DNA from: JALYYC01 sp039922495
Lineage (GTDB): Bacteria > Chloroflexota > Dormibacteria > CF-121
Assembly: GCA_039922495.1 (NCBI GenBank)
Contig: JBDTEO010000017.1
Span: forward strand, 62,001 to 126,000
DNA: 64,000 nt
Reading direction: 5' to 3'
A program made the translations under genes and the position numbers. Positions within the stretch are counted from its first letter, which is position 1. Each line of letters starts with the position of its first letter. Positions 24,340 to 32,797 of the stretch are shown here, in pieces. Below the pieces are notes generated by a model that was not told the origin of the DNA, made no database searches, and was given only the letters and a program-made list of their open reading frames with translations.

Positions 24340-25118
24340 CCACTCCTCGACTCGACGCGCTCGATGAATCGCAGCACGAGGTCCACCACCGTCGCGAACT
24401 GTTCCGAATGCACCTGGTGCCCGCCTGGGTCCAGGATGGCGAGCTCGGCATCGGGCAGGCCGGCCGCCAGTTCCTCAGCTCGCTGGACCGGTACCATGCG
24501 ATCCTGCCGGCCGTGGATGAGGAGCACCGGTTGCGGGATTTCCCCCAGCCTCCGGCAGGTGTCGTGGTTGCGGACGGCCTGGTCTTGCCGGTGGATGGCA
24601 TGCAACGGCATCTTTCCGAAGTGCCCCGCGTCCTCGGCGACCCAATCCGGGTTTTGCAGGATGAAGGCGGGATCGTAGAGATTCGCGTAGCGGGCGAGCG
24701 GATTGCCGGTAAGCTTCGCAGGCGGTTGCCGGCCGTCACCCGGAGCGGCCTTGCCGCAGTGGGTCGCGGCCAGGATCAGGCTCCGAACAGCATCCGGGTG
24801 GCTGAGGGCGAGTTGTTGGAGGATCATGCCCCCGAGTGAGATCCCGAACCAGTGGGCCGAGGTTTCGCCCGCCGCAAAAAGGACGGTGAGCGCATCCTCG
24901 GCCATCATCGCGGTGCTGTAATCGTGGTCCGGCTTGTCCGAGAGGCCGGCGCCCCGGCTGTCGAGGGCGATCACCCGCAGCTGCTTGGCCAGGACCGGAA
25001 TGTAGCGCCACCAGGCGGCGTCGATGGTCGACGTCTTCCCGCCGACCAGCACCACCGGCGGCCCGGCGCCGTTAATCGTGTAGTGCAGGCGGGTGCCATC
25101 CCTGGCGGTGGCGATCAT
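24336..25118 (-). CDS. Alpha/beta hydrolase (enol-lactonase / haloperoxidase-like)
   Basis: 260 residues. RLHYTINGAGPPVVLVGG starts the fold. The sharp turn is GISLGG with the nucleophile Ser, the acid is in LLIHGRQDRMVP and the His is in DPGGHQVH. VIALDSRGAGLSDKP is the typical strand-4 motif of the 3-oxoadipate enol-lactonase branch. The substrate is unknown. It is divergent from the small gene at 25140. Confidence 0.85.
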   Translation of the reverse strand: MIATARDGTRLHYTINGAGPPVVLVGGKTSTIDAAWWRYIPVLAKQLRVIALDSRGAGLSDKPDHDYSTAMMAEDALTVLFAAGETSAHWFGISLGGMILQQLALSHPDAVRSLILAATHCGKAAPGDGRQPPAKLTGNPLARYANLYDPAFILQNPDWVAEDAGHFGKMPLHAIHRQDQAVRNHDTCRRLGEIPQPVLLIHGRQDRMVPVQRAEELAAGLPDAELAILDPGGHQVHSEQFATVVDLVLRFIERVESRSG

Positions 25119-25139
25119 GGGCGTTTACGATGATGACGC

Positions 25140-25451
25140 ATGCAAGACGACCCACCCAGCACCAGCGTCCCCGAACCAGCCTGGCGTGCGCTCCGCTCGC
25201 TCGATCCGCAGGCCGAGGCCGACGCCGTCAGCCTGGCGGGATGCCTGGCGCTCGCGGAACAGCGCTTTCGCATCCTCTTTTCCGACGTGCTGCCGCGCTT
25301 TGGCGGCGCGGCGCATGGTGACCTCAGTGGTGAGGCCGACGTCCTGGCTGACGCGCATCATGCCCTGACCCTGCTCCAGGAGAGCCTTCATGTCAGCGCG
25401 CGCCGGATGCTCGACGTGCTGGACCGCGTCAGTCGCGAGCTAGGGGAGTAG
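25140..25451 (+). CDS. Small helical hypothetical protein (103 aa)
   Basis: No family recognised. Mostly helical, with EADVLADAHHALTLLQESLHVSARRMLDVLDRVSREL at the end. TACGAT (25126-25131) lies eight bases before the ATG, consistent with the local promoter style. A divergent hydrolase lies upstream and a convergent membrane protein downstream. Confidence 0.5.
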   Translation: MQDDPPSTSVPEPAWRALRSLDPQAEADAVSLAGCLALAEQRFRILFSDVLPRFGGAAHGDLSGEADVLADAHHALTLLQESLHVSARRMLDVLDRVSRELGE

Positions 25452-25462
25452 GCGTCCGGGGC

Positions 25463-25807
25463 CTAGAGGCCCTGCCGGTCGAGGCGCTCCCAGGGCTCAT
25501 GCTCGCTTCCCAGCTCCCGCTTGATTTCGGTGGCTCGATCCACGTTGTCGAGGCTGTCCTCCGGGGAGCGCGGCCGGACACGCTGCCAGGGCGCTGGGTC
25601 ATAGTGTGAGTGCTCGACCGGCGGCCGAAACCCCCAGGCGCGACTCGGCATGACGCCCGAGGTTTGGCGCAGCGGCGTGGGCGCATCGCCGTCCGCGTAG
25701 ACCAACTCGCCGCCCATGCCGGGCCGGAGGGTCATCAACAGCCCGGCGATCACGACCACCGCCGCCCAGCCTCCGAGGATGGCCACCGCCCAGTCGTTCA
25801 GGCTCAC
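25463..25807 (-). CDS. Single-pass membrane hypothetical protein
   Basis: 114 residues with one N-terminal helix (WAVAILGGWAAVVVIAGLLMTL) and a Pro-rich, charged tail outside any known domain. Its GTG start overlaps the TauE stop (GTGA), so it is translated with the exporter gene. Function unknown. Confidence 0.6.
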   Translation of the reverse strand: MSLNDWAVAILGGWAAVVVIAGLLMTLRPGMGGELVYADGDAPTPLRQTSGVMPSRAWGFRPPVEHSHYDPAPWQRVRPRSPEDSLDNVDRATEIKRELGSEHEPWERLDRQGL

Positions 25808-26631
25808 TGATCCGCCATTGTAGGCCGCGCTGGCGGGGCTGCTGCCTGCGGCCGCAACATGCGAACGCCGGTGAAGGCGAGGTACGCGCCGAAGAGGATC
25901 CGCAGCAGTTCGTCGGGCGCCGCCAGGGCGATCAGCGCACCGGCCACCGCCCCGACGATGCCGCCCAGTGACATCCAGGCGGCGGTGACAAATCGAAGAT
26001 TGCCCATCCGACGATGCGTGACCGACCCGGCGATCGCGGTCGGGATGATGACCGCCAGCGATGTGCCCTGGGCAACGTGCTGGCTGAGTCCCAACAGGAG
26101 CACCATGGCCGGCACCATGATGGCGCCGCCGCCGATCCCGAGCAACCCGCTGCCGAGCCCCGCGACCAGGCCGATCGCCAACCCGATCACGACCAGCGCC
26201 ACGCCGGTGGGCCGTAGCGCCGTTCCGTGGTGCAGGCCGGTGCCGATCGCGTGCACGATCGCATCGCCGACCATGATCGCGCCGACAACGGTGGCGACCA
26301 GGCCAAAGGCCTGCCGCAGCCGCGCCGCGGAGATTCGACGCGTCAGGCGGGCGCCGGCGACGGCGCCGAGGACCGCGCCGACCGCGAGCAGCAGTGCCGT
26401 CCCGGGATCGACGTCATGTCCCTTGCCGAGGATGATTGTTCCCACGACTGCCACTGGGATGATGACCGCCAGCGAGGTGCCGTGGGCTTCGTGCTGGCGG
26501 GCCTTCAGCCAGGACACCATGCTGGGAACCATCACGAAGCCACCGCCGACGCCGAGCAAGCCGCTGGCCAGGCCGGTGGCGGCGCCGATAGCCAGCATGG
26601 CGGCGACCCGAGTCCGGCCCGCGGCGATCAC
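25804..26631 (-). CDS. TauE/SafE family anion exporter
   Basis: 275 residues, about eight membrane helices in two related halves. Each half carries the family signature: GLASGLLGVGGGFVMVPSMV near the start and GLGSGLLGIGGGAIMVPAMV near residue 165, both followed by H-x-A-x-GTSLAVIIP. These proteins export sulfite, sulfoacetate or other small organosulfur anions. GTG start with TAGACT (26643-26638) six bases upstream, suggesting a leaderless mRNA. Confidence 0.88.
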   Translation of the reverse strand: MIAAGRTRVAAMLAIGAATGLASGLLGVGGGFVMVPSMVSWLKARQHEAHGTSLAVIIPVAVVGTIILGKGHDVDPGTALLLAVGAVLGAVAGARLTRRISAARLRQAFGLVATVVGAIMVGDAIVHAIGTGLHHGTALRPTGVALVVIGLAIGLVAGLGSGLLGIGGGAIMVPAMVLLLGLSQHVAQGTSLAVIIPTAIAGSVTHRRMGNLRFVTAAWMSLGGIVGAVAGALIALAAPDELLRILFGAYLAFTGVRMLRPQAAAPPARPTMADQ

Positions 26632-26691
26632 CCTGCCAGTCTAGGCAGCCCGGCCAGCGTCCTACACTGAGGGAGCACGCAAAGGAGGAAA

Positions 26692-27768
26692 ATGGCCACC
26701 GCCACCGCGACGTCGCTCAGCAAGCTGGAATCGATCCTCGGCGACGACGCCAAGAGCTTGCTCGAGCACGAGTGTAAAACGATCCACAAGTCGCAACTGC
26801 ATCTTCCCGGCCCCACCTTCGTCACCAGCATCTTTGCGACCAGCGATCGCCCGACCCGGGTGCTCCGTAGCCTCGAGTCGCTGTTCGATCACGGCCGTCT
26901 CGCAGGGACGGGGTACCTCTCGATCCTGCCCGTGGACCAGGGGGTCGAGCACTCCGCCGGCGCGTCGTTCGCCGCCAATCCAGCCTACTTCGACGGCGAA
27001 AGGATCGTCGAGCTGGCGATCGAGGGCGGCTGCAATGCCGTGGCCTCGACGTTCGGCGTGCTCGGCTCGGTGGCCCGAAAGTATGCCCACAAGATTCCCT
27101 TCATCTGCAAGCTCAATCACAATGAGCTGCTGACCTATCCGAACAGGTACGATCAGATCCGTTTCGGAACGGTTCGGGAGGCATGGGAGCTCGGCGCGGT
27201 GGCGTTGGGCGCGACGATCTACTTTGGCTCACCGGAATCCGACCGGCAGATCCAGGAAATCTCGGCCGCGTTTCACGAGGCCCACGAGCTTGGCCTGGCC
27301 ACCGTGCTGTGGTGCTACGTCCGCAACCCCGCCTTCGAAAAGGACGGCGTGAATTATGAAGTCGCCGCCGATCTGACCGGGCAGGCCAACCATATGGGCG
27401 TGACGATCGAGGCCGACATCATCAAGCAGAAGCTGCCCGAAACCAACCGCGGCTTCGAGGCGCTCAAGTTCGGCAAGACGTCTCAGGCGGTCTACGAGAA
27501 GCTGACGACAGACCACCCGATCGATCTGACCCGGTATCAGGTGGCGAATTGCTACATGGGCCGCAGCGGGCTCATCAATTCGGGTGGGGCCTCGTCGGGA
27601 GAGAGCGACCTCAAGGAGGCAGTCAAGACGGCGGTGATCAACAAGCGCGCCGGTGGTACCGGCCTGATTACCGGGCGCAAGGCTTTCATGCGGCCGATGC
27701 GGGACGGTATTCAGCTGCTGAACGCGGTCCAGGATGTCTACCTGATGGACGAGGTCACGGTCGCCTGA
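26692..27768 (+). CDS. Class I fructose-bisphosphate aldolase (DhnA/archaeal type)
   Basis: 358 residues. YLSILPVDQGVEHSAGASFAANPAYFD is the family's opening motif. CKLNHNELLTYPN and ALGATIYFGSPES follow, and KINKR/TGLITGRKAFMRP-like segments lie near the C-terminus. A Schiff-base Lys is expected in the strand near residues 235-260; it would cleave fructose-1,6-bisphosphate without metal. Strong Shine-Dalgarno AAAGGAGG before the ATG at 26692. It may serve gluconeogenesis as well as glycolysis. Confidence 0.88.
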   Translation: MATATATSLSKLESILGDDAKSLLEHECKTIHKSQLHLPGPTFVTSIFATSDRPTRVLRSLESLFDHGRLAGTGYLSILPVDQGVEHSAGASFAANPAYFDGERIVELAIEGGCNAVASTFGVLGSVARKYAHKIPFICKLNHNELLTYPNRYDQIRFGTVREAWELGAVALGATIYFGSPESDRQIQEISAAFHEAHELGLATVLWCYVRNPAFEKDGVNYEVAADLTGQANHMGVTIEADIIKQKLPETNRGFEALKFGKTSQAVYEKLTTDHPIDLTRYQVANCYMGRSGLINSGGASSGESDLKEAVKTAVINKRAGGTGLITGRKAFMRPMRDGIQLLNAVQDVYLMDEVTVA

Positions 27769-27788
27769 GCCGCCGGTAGAATCGCCCC

Positions 27789-27986
27789 ATGGCACGCCTG
27801 CGGGCAACCGATTCGGGACAGGTCTACAACATCGACCTCGCCGAGCTCAAGGTCAGCCGGGACGACGTCGACGGCATCTACGTCCTGCACGGCCGGGGGC
27901 ATTTTCAGATCTTTCCCACCCGCGAGGAGGCCTTCGATCGCAAGAAGGAAATGGAATCCGCGAGCGGTAAGTACTGGATGAGGTAA
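27789..27986 (+). CDS. Small hypothetical protein (65 aa)
   Basis: A compact 65-residue protein, strand-rich then helical (GIYVLHGRGHFQIFPTREEAFDRKKEM). Family not recognised. TAGAAT (27777-27782) lies six bases before the ATG, which makes a real leaderless gene likely despite its size. It is convergent with the HTH gene. Confidence 0.55.
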   Translation: MARLRATDSGQVYNIDLAELKVSRDDVDGIYVLHGRGHFQIFPTREEAFDRKKEMESASGKYWMR

Positions 27987-27993
27987 GGCGACG

Positions 27994-28230
27994 TCAGGGG
28001 TCGCCCACCCAGTCGGCGGCCGCTGGAAGGGGACGGTGGCCCCGGCTGGGCTCAACGCGCAGGACGCCCTGGAGGTCACGCCGGCGGTAGAGCCGCTGGC
28101 GCCGAATCCCCTGGCGGTAGCTCCGCAGCAGACCCCGGCTGACGTAGGCGTAGAGCGTCGCCGGCTTGACGCCGAGCAGCGCGCAGGCCTCGGAGGAGCT
28201 CAGGTAGTGCTCGCCGTGAATCTCGACCAT
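27994..28230 (-). CDS. Small HTH protein resembling the N-terminal domain of HTH-type citrate synthases
   Basis: 78 residues from the ATG at 28230 with GGGAG upstream. It is a MerR/excisionase-like helix-turn-helix: HYLSSSEACALLGVKPATLYAYVSRGLLRS, then a wing RRQRLYRRRDL. From memory, the same segment opens some fused HTH-citrate synthase proteins. Here it is free-standing and divergent from the Re-citrate-synthase-like gene, so it is a plausible regulator of it. An earlier GTG at 28281 would overlap the opposite promoter and is less likely. Confidence 0.72.
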   Translation of the reverse strand: MVEIHGEHYLSSSEACALLGVKPATLYAYVSRGLLRSYRQGIRRQRLYRRRDLQGVLRVEPSRGHRPLPAAADWVGDP

Positions 28231-28285
28231 AATTCGGCTCCCAGCGTACGATGCCGGGCGCGGTTCAATCGTAACAGTCAACTTA

Positions 28286-28315
28286 TTGCAATGGAAATCA
28301 ACATATGTATAGAAT
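28286..28315 (+). promoter_or_regulatory. Promoter of the Re-citrate-synthase-like gene
   Basis: TTGCAA (28286-28291), 18-bp spacer, TAGAAT (28310-28315), then six bases to the GTG at 28322. The AT-rich spacer overlaps the leader of the divergent HTH gene. Confidence 0.7.
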
Positions 28316-28321
28316 CGGGTC

Positions 28322-29644
28322 GTGGAGATGACGGACCCGATCCAGCCGAACCTCCTGCGCGACGACTTTCCCTACACGCGGATTCCCCCGATCCGGCTGG
28401 AGGCGACTGGTGTGCCACTGGCGACGCCCGCCGACCTCTTCATCACCGATACGACGTTCCGCGACGGACAGCAGGCGCGGGCTCCCTACACGCCCGAGCA
28501 GATCGTGCATCTCTACGACCTGCTGGGGGCGATGGGCGGCCGCGTGGTTCGGCAGGCGGAGTTCTTCGCCTACACGCAAACCGATCGGGAGGCGATCGCC
28601 GCCTGCCAGCAGCGACCCGGCCCGGAGGTCACCACCTGGATGCGAGCCGCGCCGGACGACCTGCGCCAGGTCCGCGCCACCGGCGTCAAGGAGTCGGGCA
28701 TCCTGCTCTCGGCCTCGGATTACCACATCTATCTCAAGATGAAGCGCACGCGCCGGCAGGCGGCGGAGGAGTATATCGCCGTCGTGCGCGCGGTCATCGA
28801 GGCCGGGATCCGTCCCCGCTGCCATCTCGAAGATCTGACCCGCGCCGATCTCGACGGGTTCGTCGCGCCCCTGGTCGACGCTCTGCAAGAACTTGGGCGG
28901 GAGGCAAACGTGCCCGTGAAATTCCGCCTCTGCGACACGATGGGCTTTGGCCTGCCGTGGCCCGAGGCGTCGCTGCCGCGCGGCGTGCCCCGACTGGTCC
29001 AGTTTTTCACCCGGACACTCAACGTCCCATCCGAGCGGCTGGAATGGCATGGGCATAACGATTTCCACCGCGGCGAGGTCAACACCGTCGCCGCCTGGCT
29101 CTATGGCTGTTCCGCGGCCAACGGCTCACTGTTCGGCTTTGGCGAGCGAACCGGGAACCCACCGCTGGAGGCGCTGCTGATCGACTACATCGGCCTCAAG
29201 GGGGACGAGGAGGGTATCGACACCACGGCGATCACGCGCGCCGCGGCCTATTTCCGCGATCAACTCGGTACGCCGCTGCCGGCCAACTATCCCTTTGCCG
29301 GGGCCGGCTTCAACGTCACCAGCGCCGGCATCCACGCCGATGGCCTGATGAAGAATGAGGAGATCTACAACATCTTCGACACCGGACGCATCCTCGATCG
29401 CCCCCTCGGGATCACGGTCAACGATCGGTCTGGGTTGGCCGGCGTTGCCTACTGGGTCAACACGACCTTTGGGTTGCGTGAGAAGGACCAGATTCGAAAA
29501 GACGACCCGCGGACCATCGCCGTCCACGCCGAGGTCGAACGACAGTATGCGAGCGGGCGGACGACCGGATTTTCTCCGGACGAGATGCAAGCCCTCGCCC
29601 GGTTGCATTTCGGCAACGCCCTGGCAACGACCGCGCGAAGCTAA
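28322..29644 (+). CDS. Re-citrate synthase-like enzyme (HMGL / isopropylmalate synthase superfamily)
   Basis: 440 residues. The barrel motifs are ITDTTFRDGQQARAPYTPEQI (D43, R47), RPRCHLEDLTRADL, FRLCDTMGFGLPWPEA, EWHGHNDFH (H243, H245) and GNPPLEALLIDYIGLKG, followed by AGIHADGLMKNEEIYNIFD. This wording matches the Re-citrate synthase group known from Clostridium kluyveri, Desulfovibrio and Dehalococcoides more closely than LeuA. It would make citrate with Re-face stereochemistry. No leucine-binding C-terminal domain is present. Leaderless GTG start. Alternative: a homocitrate or citramalate synthase relative. Confidence 0.8.
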   Translation: MEMTDPIQPNLLRDDFPYTRIPPIRLEATGVPLATPADLFITDTTFRDGQQARAPYTPEQIVHLYDLLGAMGGRVVRQAEFFAYTQTDREAIAACQQRPGPEVTTWMRAAPDDLRQVRATGVKESGILLSASDYHIYLKMKRTRRQAAEEYIAVVRAVIEAGIRPRCHLEDLTRADLDGFVAPLVDALQELGREANVPVKFRLCDTMGFGLPWPEASLPRGVPRLVQFFTRTLNVPSERLEWHGHNDFHRGEVNTVAAWLYGCSAANGSLFGFGERTGNPPLEALLIDYIGLKGDEEGIDTTAITRAAAYFRDQLGTPLPANYPFAGAGFNVTSAGIHADGLMKNEEIYNIFDTGRILDRPLGITVNDRSGLAGVAYWVNTTFGLREKDQIRKDDPRTIAVHAEVERQYASGRTTGFSPDEMQALARLHFGNALATTARS

Positions 29645-29691
29645 CAGGTTGAGGTCGGCCTCGCCGTTGATGCAGCAGAGGCATCACGGCG

Positions 29692-31416
29692 ATGAACAAC
29701 GCTGGCGCCCTGACGCCGCCCACGGTGCCACCCGCGCCAACATGGTGGCGGCAGCACCGTGTCCCGGTGGTCGCAACCGGCCTCGCCATTGGGGTTGGTG
29801 CCCTCAGCGTATCCGCCGCCCTCGTCCTGCTGGCAAAACCCATGGCGACGGTCGAGACCATGGTGCCCGCGACCGCCGATGTCATGGTGCTGGCGAACCT
29901 CGACCCATCCGTCGCGCAAAAGGTGAACTTCGCGCGTGCCCTGCACCGGTTTCCCGATACGAAGACTGACCTCGCGATCACCAGCACCCTTGAGGATGCG
30001 CTCAAGGTGACCGGACTCAGCTATCGCGCCGACCTGCAGCCGTGGCTGGGTGGAGAGCTCGGAGCCAGCGCCAAGCTCAACGACGATAGCTCGGCCGACA
30101 CGGCCGTCACGCTCTACTTCGTGTCGCGCGATGATGCCAAGGCCAAGGCCTTCCTCGCGAAGCTTCGGACGCTCGCACCCGGCAAGACGATGCAGTGGCA
30201 GGACGAGACCTACGGCGGCCTCACCATCTCGGTGGGCACGCCGAGCCAGAGTACCGGCAAGCCGGCTGCCTACACCTACGTGAACCACGTCGCGGTCATG
30301 GCGACCTCGAGGGCGATGGTCAAGGAAGCCATCGACACCGCGCAGGGTCGGACGCCTCGACTGATCGATTCGCCGGCATACAAGGCCACGATTGGCAGCC
30401 TCCCGAGCGACCGCGTCGGTCTCGCCTTTGTCAACGGAATCTCGCTGGTCGCCGGCATTAAGAAGCAGTTGGCGAAGGCACCGTCAGCGAGCAAGCCGAT
30501 CGTGGGAAACGTGCGCGACCTCGACGCCTTCGTCGGGATTGGCGCGACCCTGTCCGCCGCCGGAAACGGCATCCAGGCCGATCTCGTGGTCAAGCTGGAC
30601 CAGTCCAAGCTGTCGCCGGCCACGCGCGAGGCATTCAGCCACGCGGGGCACGCCGACGGCGTGATCAGCTGGATTCCAGGGCAAAGCGATGGCTTCGTCG
30701 CGGTCGGAGATCTCAATCGGACGATGCAAACGCTGGTTGATGCCTCCACGTCGGACCCGTCGATTTCGGCCAGCACCAATGCCTTTGGGCTCACCGGCCC
30801 CGGCGGTGTGCTGCCGCACCTCACGGGCGACGCCGCGCTCGAAGCGCAGGTCGGATCGAAGGCCGGGCCTGCGGGCGCCCTGCTGCTCCGGAGCGACGAT
30901 GCCCGGAGCCTTAGCGCCTTCTTCAGTAAGCTCCTCACGCTCGCGTCGTCGAGCGGCAGCGTGCTCACCCCAGGCCTGAGTGCGACACAGCGCCAGCCCG
31001 CGATCGCGGCGGGGGCGACAACCACCTACCGTGGCGTCCTGATCACCTCGCGGTCGGCGCTGCCGGGCCTGACCGGGCTTGCGCCCTCCTACGCCGTGCT
31101 CGATGGCATGGGCATTCTTGGCTCCAATCTGGCGGCCGTCGAGGCCGTGATCGATACCCACAAGGGAGGGCCCTCGATGGCCAACGAACCGACCTACAGG
31201 GCCGCTGCCGGCGCTTCGATCGCCAGGCCGAGCGCTGTGTTCTTTGTCAAAACGGGGAGCCTCCTGCAGGCGGCGCGCCAGCTCAAGGTGCCGGGCGCGA
31301 CCAGAACGGTCGACGGCCAGACGGTGGCGACGCTGGAACCGATCAAGGCGCTCAGCCTCACCTCGACCAGCCAGGCCGACCAGCTGGTGGAGCGCCTCTT
31401 CCTTCTCATCGAGTAG
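29692..31416 (+). CDS. DUF3352 domain membrane-anchored protein
   Basis: 574 residues. After a Pro-rich cytoplasmic start there is one membrane helix (VVATGLAIGVGALSVSAALVLLA). A large exported domain follows, with the DUF3352 pattern: VPATADVMVLANLDPS, PWLGGELGASAKL, YTYVNHVAVMATS, and GVISWIPGQSDGFVAVGDL. The function of this family is unknown. AGAGGC upstream of the ATG could serve as Shine-Dalgarno. Confidence 0.78.
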   Translation: MNNAGALTPPTVPPAPTWWRQHRVPVVATGLAIGVGALSVSAALVLLAKPMATVETMVPATADVMVLANLDPSVAQKVNFARALHRFPDTKTDLAITSTLEDALKVTGLSYRADLQPWLGGELGASAKLNDDSSADTAVTLYFVSRDDAKAKAFLAKLRTLAPGKTMQWQDETYGGLTISVGTPSQSTGKPAAYTYVNHVAVMATSRAMVKEAIDTAQGRTPRLIDSPAYKATIGSLPSDRVGLAFVNGISLVAGIKKQLAKAPSASKPIVGNVRDLDAFVGIGATLSAAGNGIQADLVVKLDQSKLSPATREAFSHAGHADGVISWIPGQSDGFVAVGDLNRTMQTLVDASTSDPSISASTNAFGLTGPGGVLPHLTGDAALEAQVGSKAGPAGALLLRSDDARSLSAFFSKLLTLASSSGSVLTPGLSATQRQPAIAAGATTTYRGVLITSRSALPGLTGLAPSYAVLDGMGILGSNLAAVEAVIDTHKGGPSMANEPTYRAAAGASIARPSAVFFVKTGSLLQAARQLKVPGATRTVDGQTVATLEPIKALSLTSTSQADQLVERLFLLIE

Positions 31417-31428
31417 TTCTGGTACGCT

Positions 31429-31450
31429 ACTGACTGACGTGTCAGTCAGT
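31429..31450. promoter_or_regulatory. TetR operator overlapping the repressor's start codon
   Basis: Perfect 10-bp arms ACTGACTGAC and GTCAGTCAGT around two bases. The GTG at 31439 lies in its centre. TACGCT (31423-31428) just upstream could be the -10, so bound repressor would block initiation. Confidence 0.85.
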
Positions 31451-32089
31451 GTAAAGCCGGTGCAAGCGGCGTCCGTGACCCAGCGACAGTGGGTCCGGCG
31501 GGGTGAGCTTCTCGAGGCCGCCCGGCGCGTATTCGAGCGCGACGGCTATCACGCCGCGGCCGTCAGCGCGATCGTGCAGGCAGCGGGCCTCTCGCAGGGC
31601 GCCTTTTATCTCTACTTCCCGGACAAGAAGGCCATCTTCGCGGCCCTGCAGGAGGAAATGGCGACGCTGCTTCGGCGGCGGATCTACTGGGCCACTCGCG
31701 ACGAGGGCGATCCAGGTGCCCGCCTCGAGGCGGGATTGCGATCCTATTTCGAGTTCTACGCCGAGTACGCGGAATGGAATCGGCGTTTGCAGACCCAGGG
31801 GCTCGGCATCGATGCCAGCTTCGAGGCGCGCCAGGCCGACCTCAATCAGTCGCTCGTGCTGGCCTTTGGCCCGACATTTGTCGAGCTGGGGGTTGACGAG
31901 CCGGCCGTCGCCGGGTTCGCCTTGATCGGGATGGCGCAGCAACTGGCGTATGCGCAGCGGTTCGGCTCGTCGACCCCGCAGCTTTCCGCCGATGCTCTCG
32001 CCCAGGCGTGCGCCCGCCTGTTCCGTCACGGCGCAGCCGGTATCACCGCACCAAGCATCACGACAAAAAGAGGAGAACACCATGCCTGA
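31439..32089 (+). CDS. TetR family repressor of the acyl-CoA operon
   Basis: About 216 residues. The HTH is canonical: RGELLEAARRVFERDGYHAAAVSAIVQAAGLSQGAFYLYFPDKKAIF. The rest is the helical ligand domain. GTG 31439 lies inside the operator; GTG 31460 or 31475 are alternatives. The operator position implies autoregulation. The 3' end overlaps the SCP2 gene by eight bases and five catabolic genes follow, so it probably senses an acyl-CoA and controls the whole operon. Confidence 0.87.
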   Translation: MSVSVKPVQAASVTQRQWVRRGELLEAARRVFERDGYHAAAVSAIVQAAGLSQGAFYLYFPDKKAIFAALQEEMATLLRRRIYWATRDEGDPGARLEAGLRSYFEFYAEYAEWNRRLQTQGLGIDASFEARQADLNQSLVLAFGPTFVELGVDEPAVAGFALIGMAQQLAYAQRFGSSTPQLSADALAQACARLFRHGAAGITAPSITTKRGEHHA

Positions 32090-32396
32090 CGCCAAGGAAG
32101 TTTTCACCGAGATCGAGAACCGCATCCGGTCCAAGCCCGAGAAGGCGGCCGGGCTCAATGCCACCTACCAGTTCGACCTCAGCGGCGAGAGCTGGACCCT
32201 GCAGCTGAATAACGGCGTCCCGACGCTGACGTCGGGGGCGGCCACCAGCCCGAACACCACCTTGATGGCGAGCACCGACGACTGGATGAACATCGCGACC
32301 GGCAAGCTCAATCCGGTCACGGCCTTCATGCAGCAGAAGCTCAAGGTCAAAGGCGACATGGGCCTGGCCATGAAGCTGCAGGGGTTGCTGCAGTAG
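32082..32396 (+). CDS. SCP2-type sterol/lipid carrier protein
   Basis: 104 residues. The SCP2 fold pattern is complete: YQFDLSGESWTLQLNNGVPTLTSGAATSPNTTLMASTDDWMNIATGKLNPVTAFMQQKLKVKGDMGLAMKL. These small proteins bind hydrophobic acyl or sterol ligands. Good Shine-Dalgarno (AGAGGAG) before the ATG. It sits between the repressor and the two hot-dog subunits. Confidence 0.88.
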   Translation: MPDAKEVFTEIENRIRSKPEKAAGLNATYQFDLSGESWTLQLNNGVPTLTSGAATSPNTTLMASTDDWMNIATGKLNPVTAFMQQKLKVKGDMGLAMKLQGLLQ

Positions 32397-32797
32397 TGAC
32401 GGACCAGCGGCTGGTCGGTCGGACCTATGAGACCCAGCCCTTTGACGTCACGGAGCAATCCATCCGGGCCTACATGGACGCGGTGGGCGACACGCGATCG
32501 TCCGATCCGCTCGAGGCGCCGCCCACCTACGCCATGGTCTACGGCTATGACGCCTACTGGCAGCTGTGGTCCGACCATGAGGTCGCCATGGACGTGGCGC
32601 GCCTTGTCCACGGGGACCAGCGATTTACCTTTCATCGCCCGGTGCGCCCGGGAGACCGCATCCGGACAACGGGCCGGCTGGCGAACGTGACCGTGCGCGG
32701 CGAGATGGAGTTGGTAACGTTCGAGGCCAACGCGAGGGACGATCAGGGACAGCCGGTGTCCGAGTCGACCTCTCTGTTCATCATCCGCAAGCCATGA
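32396..32797 (+). CDS. MaoC-like hot-dog protein, non-catalytic-type subunit
   Basis: 133 residues. The pattern (YMDAVGDTRSSDPLEAPPTYAMVYGY ... LVHGDQRFTFHRPVRPGDRIRTTGRLANV) is that of the FAS1-like dehydratase / HadA-type N-terminal hot-dog. That type lacks the catalytic Asp-x4-His and pairs with a MaoC subunit. Its GTG start overlaps the SCP2 stop by one base. The true MaoC partner follows with an ATGA overlap, so the pair probably forms a heteromeric enoyl-CoA hydratase. Confidence 0.82.
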   Translation: MTDQRLVGRTYETQPFDVTEQSIRAYMDAVGDTRSSDPLEAPPTYAMVYGYDAYWQLWSDHEVAMDVARLVHGDQRFTFHRPVRPGDRIRTTGRLANVTVRGEMELVTFEANARDDQGQPVSESTSLFIIRKP

